The notes under the pieces are model-generated. The model had not been told where the DNA came from, searched no databases, and saw nothing but the letters and a program-made list of their open reading frames with translations. A stretch of DNA of 64,000 nucleotides, from assembly GCA_934233745.1 (NCBI GenBank), contig CAKQGN010000006.1:1-64000 (forward strand), written 5' to 3'. Positions 24,012 to 30,863 of the stretch are shown here, one piece after another. The translations under genes were made by a program, and so were the position numbers. The first letter of the stretch is position 1, and the number at the start of each line of letters is the position of its first letter. Source of the stretch: an uncultured Clostridia bacterium. GTDB lineage: Bacteria; Bacillota; Clostridia; Christensenellales; CAG-917.

Positions 24012-25333
24012 TGCAAATTATTTCGGCAACCGCAGGCGAAGTTTTTACGTATATCGGCTACGTTATCGTAGCCGTTCTTGCGCTTATGGCAATGATTGTC
24101 ATACACGAGCTGGGACACTATACCGCGGGTAAAATACTGGGCTTCAAAATTGACGAATTCGCAATCGGGTTCGGTCCTGCGATATTGAAAAAGCGCAATA
24201 AAAAAACAGGCGAATTGTTCACACTCCGTCCGTTTCCCATAGGTGGTTTTTGCGCTTTTCACGGCGAGGATGCCGACGGTGCGTTGCTCGATGAGGAAGG
24301 GAAACAAGTTAAAGACGAAAACGGAAACATCGTCAAAGATCCCGACGCTTTCAACAATCAAAAGCCGTGGAAACGCCTTATAGTGCTGTTTTCGGGCGCA
24401 TTTATGAACTTTTTGAGCGCAATCGTAATCATAACGATATATTTTACCGCTTACGGACAACTCTTGCCAAACGTGGTCGACGTGCATAATACCGCAACGT
24501 ATCAAAATGTTTTTCAACAAGGCGACGTCATTTTGAACATCAACGGAAAACAGGTCAATATTATGTTGCAGGAGGACTTGGATAACGCTTTCAAAGATTT
24601 GCCCGACAATTCTTATTTTTGGGTATTGAGGGGCGGAAAACGCGTAAAAGTCGTTGCAAACAAATTCTATTACAACCCGTTTGACGATGATGATTTTATC
24701 GTTTCGGTCAACGGAAACAAGCTCGAAACACTCATAAAAGCGAGCGAACTTGCCTCATACGTTGAGTCAAACGGAATTGACGCAACTCAAAAAATCTCGC
24801 TTGTCGTTGCCAAACGCAATGAAAAAGGCGAACCTGTTTTTCCAAGCAACATGGTTGTTCAAAAGGGAATTGTAGAGGATGACTCCGACGGATTTTATAG
24901 CTATGGATTCGGCTTTACAAGAAGTCTTACACATGCAAAACTTCCGTTTTTCCTTGCTTTCGGCAGGGCATGGGGGTTCAGTTTCTTTATCGTATTCAAG
25001 ATTCTGGCCTCGCTCGGTGCGCTTTTAACAGGAAAAACAGGCATAGAAAGCGCAGGCGGCACGATAACCACAATCAAAATGATGGCAAAAGTGTCATCGC
25101 TCGGCTTTGACAGCTTTTTATATGTCGTTGCGATAATTTCGGCAAATCTTGCGGTTATGAATTTGTTGCCGTTTCCCGCGCTCGACGGAAGTCGCATGTT
25201 GTTTACGCTCATAGAAATGATTTTCAAAAAACCCGTACCGAGAAAAATCGAGGGAATTATTCACACTGTCGGACTTGTGTTGTTGATAGTACTGGCTGTG
25301 TTTTTGGATATATTCCATTTGGTAAAAGGATAG
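24011..25333 (+). CDS. rseP: RIP metalloprotease RseP/RasP (site-2 protease)
   Basis: A 440-residue membrane zinc protease that cuts anti-sigma factors and signal-peptide remnants in the membrane. Seen: HELGH (residues 32-36) in the first membrane span, an N-terminal GFGP motif, a PDZ-like region around residues 165-280 and the second site NLLPFPALDG near the C-terminus. It uses GTG at 24011, overlapping the dxr stop by one base. The insert GEDADGALLDEEGKQVKDEN (about residue 88-107) is an acidic loop. Confidence 0.95.
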   Translation: MQIISATAGEVFTYIGYVIVAVLALMAMIVIHELGHYTAGKILGFKIDEFAIGFGPAILKKRNKKTGELFTLRPFPIGGFCAFHGEDADGALLDEEGKQVKDENGNIVKDPDAFNNQKPWKRLIVLFSGAFMNFLSAIVIITIYFTAYGQLLPNVVDVHNTATYQNVFQQGDVILNINGKQVNIMLQEDLDNAFKDLPDNSYFWVLRGGKRVKVVANKFYYNPFDDDDFIVSVNGNKLETLIKASELASYVESNGIDATQKISLVVAKRNEKGEPVFPSNMVVQKGIVEDDSDGFYSYGFGFTRSLTHAKLPFFLAFGRAWGFSFFIVFKILASLGALLTGKTGIESAGGTITTIKMMAKVSSLGFDSFLYVVAIISANLAVMNLLPFPALDGSRMLFTLIEMIFKKPVPRKIEGIIHTVGLVLLIVLAVFLDIFHLVKG

Positions 25334-25337
25334 GATA

Positions 25338-26390
25338 ATGATTGACAGAAGAAAAACAAGACAAGTTTGCGTCGGAAACGTAAAAATAGGTGGCAATGCA
25401 CCGATTACGGTACAATCGATGCTTAATACTAAAACTACGGACATCGAAGGCTCGATTGCTCAAATCAATGCGCTCAAGGCAGTCGGTTGCGATCTTATTC
25501 GTCTTGCAGTGCCGGATGAGGCGTCGGCGCATGCTTTGGGCGAGATTGCAAAAAGATGCGGTTTGCCGCTTATTGCGGATATACACTACAACTACAACCT
25601 TGCGCACATGGCTCTGGATGCCGGTGCAAAAAAGATACGTATGAACCCCGGCAATATGCGTGATTTTTCACAAATAAAGCCTCTTGCCGAAAGAATGATA
25701 GATTTGGGTGTGCCTGTGCGCGTCGGCGTAAACGGCGGCTCGTTGGATCCGAAATTCAAGGGAATGGACGAGGCAAGGGCGTTGTGTGAAAGCGCATTGG
25801 AATGCGCAAACGTGTTCGAGAGCGTAGGGATGAAGGATATTGTGATTGCAATCAAAGCCTCGGACACAATGCTCAATGTAAAAGCAAACAAAATGCTTGC
25901 AGGTATGTGCGATTATCCGTTGCACATCGGCGTAACCGAAGCAGGGACGTTGCGCACGGGGCTTATAAAGTCGGCAATCGGTATCGGCGCATTGCTTGGC
26001 GATGGGATCGGCGACACTATCAGAGTTTCGCTTTCGACAAACGTATTAGAAGAAGTGCTTGCCGGCAAAAAGATTCTCCAAACCTTGGGAATCCGCAAAA
26101 ACGCTGTCGAAGTCGTCGCATGTCCCACATGCGCCCGAACGGAAATCGATGTGGAAGGGCTTGCAAACAAAGTCGAAATGATGACGGCAGGCATTGACAA
26201 ACCTGTAAAAATATCCATTCTCGGATGTCCGCTAAACGGAATAGGCGAGGGCGAAAACAGTGATCTCGGCATTGCGGGAGGAAAAGACAAGAGTGTTATT
26301 TTGCTCCATGGCAAGATTTTCAAAACAGTGCCAAGCGAACATTTGATGGAAGAATTTGACAAAATTCTGCAAGAAGTTTTATCGAATTGA
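25338..26390 (+). CDS. ispG: 4-hydroxy-3-methylbut-2-enyl diphosphate synthase
   Basis: A 350-residue 4Fe-4S enzyme of the MEP pathway. Seen: PITVQSMLNTKTTD near the N-terminus, RMNPGN in the TIM barrel, and the cluster ligands CPTCARTE and GCPLNGIGEGE in the C-terminal domain. Short single-barrel form, as in other Bacillota. Begins 4 bases after rseP with SD AGGATAGGA. Confidence 0.97.
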   Translation: MIDRRKTRQVCVGNVKIGGNAPITVQSMLNTKTTDIEGSIAQINALKAVGCDLIRLAVPDEASAHALGEIAKRCGLPLIADIHYNYNLAHMALDAGAKKIRMNPGNMRDFSQIKPLAERMIDLGVPVRVGVNGGSLDPKFKGMDEARALCESALECANVFESVGMKDIVIAIKASDTMLNVKANKMLAGMCDYPLHIGVTEAGTLRTGLIKSAIGIGALLGDGIGDTIRVSLSTNVLEEVLAGKKILQTLGIRKNAVEVVACPTCARTEIDVEGLANKVEMMTAGIDKPVKISILGCPLNGIGEGENSDLGIAGGKDKSVILLHGKIFKTVPSEHLMEEFDKILQEVLSN

Positions 26391-26431
26391 CCAAAAATTG
26401 CAATACTTTTCGACAAAAGCGAGGAATTATA

Positions 26432-28024
26432 ATGACTACAAAGTTTTTTGAAGAATTTACCGTGAGAAGCAAAGGAGAGTTTCCCATGCTGAAACTCAAC
26501 AGCGCAACTTACTATAAAGACAAACGAGAGTTGGTTGTCAAATTTATTATCTCCGCTTTTGAAGTGCGGTCTTTTGACGAGGAAAGCAAAAAGAAAGTTT
26601 TGTCTATCGTCGAGCAAATGTTTGCCGGCGTAGACGTCAGTGTACAGTATATTCGCACGTATGCGGACAATAATGTCGTAAAAAACAAAGTTCTTGAATT
26701 TTTCAATAGAAACAACCAAATGATTTTCAGACGTATCACCGACGAAACATTGCAGATCGAAGTCGGCGACAACGATATAGATGTCAAATTTGTTTTGGAT
26801 ACTCCCACATACAAACTTCTGACGGCAGGCGATTTGCTTGCAAGGCTTGAAGAGTACCTCGATTGTTCATTCAACCAAAATATCGATTTGATTTGTGAGG
26901 AATCGCTTTTCAACAACGATACGGATCAAGATTCGGATGTACATATCGATACGACAATGCACGTTGACAGCAGCGTCAGGCTCGTGAGCGTTCGTGTTGG
27001 CGAAAAAGTGTATTCGCGAGGCAAAATCGACGGAATTTCTCAAATGCCGAACTATATAATCGACGTCAAGGGTGCATGCGATAACATCGTTTTGTGCGGG
27101 AAAATCTCTCAAATCGAAAAAAAATCTTACAAGAATAAGAAATACAAACCCGATGATCCCAAAAGCGGTCCGGAAACGTTGCCGTTTGTCAAGTTCGTTC
27201 TCGACGATACGACGGCAAAAATCGAAGGAGTCGGTTTTGTGGGGCATGAAGAGGACGCAGACAAAATCGTCGTGCTCAAAGATCAATCGCAAGTGATTTG
27301 CATGGGCAAAGTGACTTGGTCGCAGTATTCGGGCGCATGGTCGTTTCAGGTCAACGCAATGTTTGAAGCGGATATAGATTTTGACAGCATTCATCTCACA
27401 TCCATAAAACCCGTTCCCGATAAATATGTTACGATAAAACCGCAAAAATACGTTGATATGAGTGAAAAAACATTGTTAGATGCCGAAAAACCCGCACAAA
27501 CGATAAGTGACTATTTTAAGGGGAAAACTTTTGTGATTTTCGACCTCGAAACAACCGATCTCAAAACCGAGATTGCCGAAATCATCGAACTTGCCGCACT
27601 TAAAGTCGTGGACGGCGTGCCGACCGAGACTTTCCAGACGCTTGTCAAACCGCTTGCCGCTATCTCGGAAGAAATCACAAATATCACTCATATTTCAAAC
27701 GCTATGGTGTTGGATGCTCCGAGTATTGAAAACGTTATGCCCGACTTTTTCAAATTTGCAAACGGCTCTATTCTGTGTGGACACAATATTGCGGGCTACG
27801 ACTATCCGATTATCGCAAGAATCAGCGAAAAAATGGGCTACAATTTTGACAACGAGCTGTGCGATACGCTTTTGCTTGCAAGAAGATATCTGACCGAATT
27901 GCCCAACTGTAAACTCGAAACTATATCCAAAGCATACGGTATTTCTCACGAAAACGCACACCGCGCCATGAGCGACGTGTATGCTACATTCGGTGCGCTT
28001 GAAGAGATTGCAAAAAGAATGTAA
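26432..28024 (+). CDS. PolC-like N-terminal region plus DnaQ-type exonuclease, no polymerase
   Basis: A 530-residue protein at the position polC normally takes, before rimP. The ATG at 26432 has GAGGAATT upstream; a frame to 26387 lacks an SD. Domains seen: a PolC-type N-terminal region (1-175), an OB-fold-like part (215-320), a short linker, and a DnaQ/DEDDh exonuclease (365-530). Catalytic residues are present: D371 and E373 (FDLETT), D457 (GHNIAGYD), H510 and D515 (HRAMSD). In PolC the exonuclease is inserted in a PHP domain and followed by about 850 residues of polymerase. Both are absent here and the stop follows directly after the exonuclease fold. Likely a free proofreading or processing nuclease. 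The polymerase may be elsewhere. Confidence 0.85.
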   Translation: MTTKFFEEFTVRSKGEFPMLKLNSATYYKDKRELVVKFIISAFEVRSFDEESKKKVLSIVEQMFAGVDVSVQYIRTYADNNVVKNKVLEFFNRNNQMIFRRITDETLQIEVGDNDIDVKFVLDTPTYKLLTAGDLLARLEEYLDCSFNQNIDLICEESLFNNDTDQDSDVHIDTTMHVDSSVRLVSVRVGEKVYSRGKIDGISQMPNYIIDVKGACDNIVLCGKISQIEKKSYKNKKYKPDDPKSGPETLPFVKFVLDDTTAKIEGVGFVGHEEDADKIVVLKDQSQVICMGKVTWSQYSGAWSFQVNAMFEADIDFDSIHLTSIKPVPDKYVTIKPQKYVDMSEKTLLDAEKPAQTISDYFKGKTFVIFDLETTDLKTEIAEIIELAALKVVDGVPTETFQTLVKPLAAISEEITNITHISNAMVLDAPSIENVMPDFFKFANGSILCGHNIAGYDYPIIARISEKMGYNFDNELCDTLLLARRYLTELPNCKLETISKAYGISHENAHRAMSDVYATFGALEEIAKRM

Positions 28025-28660
28025 AGCTTTTAATAAGATTTAACAAAATACAATTTCCCTTTCTTGACGTGTTTTGTTCGTCCTCTACAAGGGGTGGGCG
28101 GCGTGAACTCTAAATTAGATGAACCCCCTCTTTCCGGACACGCCGGTATTTCTCCCACCACTCAAATAGGGGCAATTCTCTACAAGATTATCCGTCGTTC
28201 GCGGGGGAGACAATCGACACTCGCATAGATAGGGGCAATTCTCTCATTATGCCACTTCGCCTGCGTGGCGGCTGCGCAACAGAATGCCACGCATTCTCGT
28301 ACTATCCGTCAAGCTCGGCGCTCATATTCTCGCCGCCGTTGCGGCTCGCACTTCGAATAGGCACATACCGTGTATAAGAACGCTCTGAATAAGTGTTCGT
28401 TCGGGTGTGGGTGTCCCACCCGCAACTGCAACAAAGTTGCAATATCACTTGCGCAAGGCGCAAATATCACTGTTGCAACGGGCAACAATATCACGCACAC
28501 TTTGCGTGCATATCACTTACATTGCCGTTGCGGCTCGTGTTCCGTCTTTTAAGTTGCACATACCGTTTATAAGTACGCTTTGAATGGGGTTTCGTTTGGT
28601 TGTTCGTGTATGAGGAAGAAAAAATATATAAAATATATTTGCGATTGTGACATAATTTGC
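28025..28660. repeat. Composite palindromic intergenic repeat before rimP
   Basis: No coding gene. Contains: a 16-base direct repeat ATAGGGGCAATTCTCT (28166-28181 and 28229-28244); two diverged ~75-bp direct repeats (about 28331-28403 and 28523-28602) sharing GCCGTTGCGGCTCG, CACATACCGT and TATAAG-ACGCT-TGAAT; and between them the hairpin array listed separately. Nested dyads and lack of genes suggest an expanded repeat, not a decayed polC 3' end: no polymerase motif is readable in any frame. Confidence 0.7.
28427..28518. repeat. Array of short hairpins with constant ATATCAC linkers
   Basis: Four units: TGCAAC-AAA-GTTGCA, TGCGC-AAG-GCGCA, GTTGC-AACGG-GCAAC and GCAC-ACTTTGC-GTGC, each followed by ATATCAC (starting 28442, 28464, 28488 and 28510). 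The linkers are constant while arms differ, with both arms changing together, so pairing rather than sequence seems conserved. Confidence 0.75.
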
Positions 28661-28743
28661 TTGCATTATATTTTTTTATATGATAGTATTTAGATACTAT
28701 AGTAAAACTTTACTAGAGTGAGCGACGGCTCACTCTTTGTTTT
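28661..28743 (+). promoter_or_regulatory. rimP-nusA-infB promoter and attenuator-like leader
   Basis: TTGCAT (28661-28666), 17 bases, TAGTAT (28684-28689) is a plausible promoter. Three inverted repeats follow in line: ATAGTAT-TTAG-ATACTAT (28683-28700), AGTAAA-AC-TTTACT (28701-28714) and GAGTGAGC-GACG-GCTCACTC (28716-28735), the last followed by TTTGTTTT as in a terminator. A terminator ahead of the nusA operon fits attenuation by NusA. Confidence 0.65.
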
Positions 28744-28783
28744 AGATAGGGTGATTCGACAAAAATCGCTCGATGAGGTGCTT

Positions 28784-29260
28784 ATGGCAAAAGAAATTGC
28801 ACAGCAACTGTGCGAAAAAATCAAAGAATTCGCATCCCAAGCCGCTTTAGAGGCGGGCGACGGTATTGAGCTTGTGGACGTTGCGTTTTATACGCAGTAC
28901 GGAAAACTCACGGTTGAGGCGTTTCTTTGGAAAAAGGAAGGTATCGACCTCGACGATTGCGAAAAAGTGCATAATTTGCTGTCTGCAAAACTCGATACGA
29001 TAGAAAACGATTTTGACGACGATTATATCTTGAACGTATCCTCGCAAGGATTGGATAGAAAAATCGTCACAAACGATGATTTCAGACGCGCTCTCGACAC
29101 CGAAATCGAAGTTTTCGATTCAAACAAGAAAAAGTCGCACGGGACGCTTTTGAGTTTCGATGACGACAACATAGTGATAAAAACCGACGGGAAAAACCCG
29201 AAGGAAATTAAAATACAAAGAAATTTATTGACCAAAGTACAACCGTACGTCAGGTTTTAG
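28784..29260 (+). CDS. rimP: Ribosome maturation factor RimP
   Basis: A 158-residue protein needed for 30S maturation. Seen: the N-terminal alpha/beta domain with GIELVDVAFYTQYGKLTVEAF and DLDDCEKVHNLLSAKLD, then an SH3-like C-terminal domain with LNVSSQGLDR before it. ATG 28784 has GAGGTG upstream; the ORF extension to 28718 runs into the leader hairpin. First gene of the nusA operon. Confidence 0.95.
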   Translation: MAKEIAQQLCEKIKEFASQAALEAGDGIELVDVAFYTQYGKLTVEAFLWKKEGIDLDDCEKVHNLLSAKLDTIENDFDDDYILNVSSQGLDRKIVTNDDFRRALDTEIEVFDSNKKKSHGTLLSFDDDNIVIKTDGKNPKEIKIQRNLLTKVQPYVRF

Positions 29261-29272
29261 GAGGACATAACA

Positions 29273-30343
29273 ATGATAAACAAAGAGTTCTTTCAAGCAT
29301 TGGACGACCTTGAAAAGGAACAACGCATTCCCAAAGAGTCAATGATTGAATCGATCGAGGCAGGTCTTGTGTCTGCGTACAAGAAAGAGTACGGCTTTGC
29401 AAGTCAGATTTCCGTTCGCTTGAACGAGGAAAAGATGACATACAAAGTATATGCGCACAAACTTGTCGTCGATGAGGTCGAGGATGAGGAATCTCAGATT
29501 TCTCTCGAAGATGCTCAGGACATCGACAAAAAGTATAAAATCGGCGACGTTGTGATCGAAGACATCACGCCGAAGGACTTTTCTCGTATCGCGGCTCAAA
29601 CCGCAAAACAAGTCATTTTGCAACGTATCAACGATTATAAAAAGGAACTTGTACTCAACGAAATGAGCGAGCGCACGGGTGAAATTCTCAGCGCAATCGT
29701 AAGAAGAAAGGAAGGAAACACGGTTTATGTCGAAATCACCGGCACTCAGATGGAAGGCGTGATGATGCAACAAGACCAGGTTCCCACCGAAACATACAAT
29801 GTCAATGACGTTATCAAAGTTTATGTCAAGAAAATCCGCGACGGTTTGCACGGCGCACAAGTTGTCGTATCCAGAAGCTCCGCCGGTTTTGTACGCAGAC
29901 TTTTCGAACTCGAAGTGCCCGAAATCAAGGCAGGTCTTGTGAAGATAAACAGCATCGTTCGCGAGGCGGGATTCCGCACAAAACTTGCCGTGTCCAGCGA
30001 AGATCCCAACGTTGACGCTGTGGGCAGCTGCATCGGCAACAAGGGCGTCAGAGTCAACGCAGTGGTTGCCGAACTCGGCGGCGAAAAGATCGACGTCATC
30101 GAATATTGCGACGATCCTATCGAATATATCGCGCGTGCGCTTTCACCGGCTCAAGTGCTTATGGTTTCCATCAACGAGGAAGAGAAGAACGCAAAAGTTA
30201 TCGTCCCGGACGAAAAACTCTCGCTTGCAATCGGCAGAAGCGGTCAAAACGCTCGTCTTGCCGCCAAACTCACAGGCTGGAAGATAGACGTAAAACCATA
30301 TTCAACGCTCAAAGTGGACGAGCAAGAAGTTCAAGGTGAATAA
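29273..30343 (+). CDS. nusA: Transcription termination/antitermination protein NusA
   Basis: A 356-residue elongation factor that binds RNA polymerase and affects pausing and termination. Domains: NTD (1-125), S1 (about 130-200), KH1 and KH2 (200-345) with SCIGNKGVRVNAV and LAIGRSGQNARLAAKLTGWK. No acidic repeats at the C-terminus, as usual in Bacillota. SD AGGAGG. Confidence 0.97.
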   Translation: MINKEFFQALDDLEKEQRIPKESMIESIEAGLVSAYKKEYGFASQISVRLNEEKMTYKVYAHKLVVDEVEDEESQISLEDAQDIDKKYKIGDVVIEDITPKDFSRIAAQTAKQVILQRINDYKKELVLNEMSERTGEILSAIVRRKEGNTVYVEITGTQMEGVMMQQDQVPTETYNVNDVIKVYVKKIRDGLHGAQVVVSRSSAGFVRRLFELEVPEIKAGLVKINSIVREAGFRTKLAVSSEDPNVDAVGSCIGNKGVRVNAVVAELGGEKIDVIEYCDDPIEYIARALSPAQVLMVSINEEEKNAKVIVPDEKLSLAIGRSGQNARLAAKLTGWKIDVKPYSTLKVDEQEVQGE

Positions 30344-30344
30344 A

Positions 30345-30593
30345 ATGTCCAATCCCAAAAACACCCGAAAATGCATTGTTTGCAGAGAACATGCCGACAA
30401 GTCGGAATTGATGAGGTTTGTCAAAACTCGTGACGGTAAAGTGATTCTCGACTTTTCACAAAAAGCGGACGGCAGAGGAGTTTGGGTGCATAAAGGCGAG
30501 GACTGCGTACAAAAACTTATCAAGAAAAAAATGCTCAATGCCGCATTCAAATGCAATGTCGGCGATGAGATATACGGAGAGATACATGAGTAA
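30345..30593 (+). CDS. rnpM: YlxR family RNA-binding protein RnpM
   Basis: An 82-residue basic protein. Seen: RKCIVCREHADKSELMRFVK, GRGVWVHK and KKKMLNAAFK, all typical of YlxR. Recent work describes the family as a modulator of RNase P (RnpM). The ATG at 30345 follows the nusA stop by one base with AGGTGA as SD; GTG 30336 would add three residues. Overlaps the next gene by 8 bases. Confidence 0.93.
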   Translation: MSNPKNTRKCIVCREHADKSELMRFVKTRDGKVILDFSQKADGRGVWVHKGEDCVQKLIKKKMLNAAFKCNVGDEIYGEIHE

Positions 30594-30861
30594 AATCGGT
30601 GCTTACGTCGGACTTGCGCAACGCTCCGGCTCGGTTTTATACGGCGAAGATATTATTTGCGAAAAAAAGAATCTCGCAAAGGTCGTGCTTGTGTCATCGT
30701 CCGCAACGGATAAGTATAAAGAAAGGATAATGAAGAAGATGGGGGATTGTCCCGTGTTTATCGTGGACGGTCTTGGCGAGGCTTTGCATCGTGAAGGTGT
30801 CAATGCCATCGCTATAACGAACGACAATCTTGCAAAAGCGGTTGTCGGTGTATTGAGGTGA
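30586..30861 (+). CDS. rplGB: L7Ae-family ribosomal-like protein YlxQ
   Basis: A 91-residue protein of the L7Ae/L30e/YlxQ family, an RNA-binding fold expected to recognise kink-turns. Seen: IGAYVGLAQRSGSVLYGED and KVVLVSSSATDKYKERI. ATG 30586 with GGAGAG SD; the frame to 30538 is an extension into rnpM. It lies in the conserved place between rnpM and infB. Confidence 0.92.
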   Translation: MSKIGAYVGLAQRSGSVLYGEDIICEKKNLAKVVLVSSSATDKYKERIMKKMGDCPVFIVDGLGEALHREGVNAIAITNDNLAKAVVGVLR

Positions 30862-30863
30862 AT

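Noticed and set aside
26387..26431. Longer N-terminus for the PolC-like protein
   Set aside because: No SD for the earlier start, whereas GAGGAATT precedes ATG 26432.
28427..28518. CRISPR array
   Set aside because: The repeated part is only 7-8 bases, the intervening parts are palindromic and not spacer-like, and no cas gene is in the window.
28025..28783. Decayed 3' part of polC
   Set aside because: No PolC polymerase motif is readable in any frame; the DNA is made of dyads and direct repeats.
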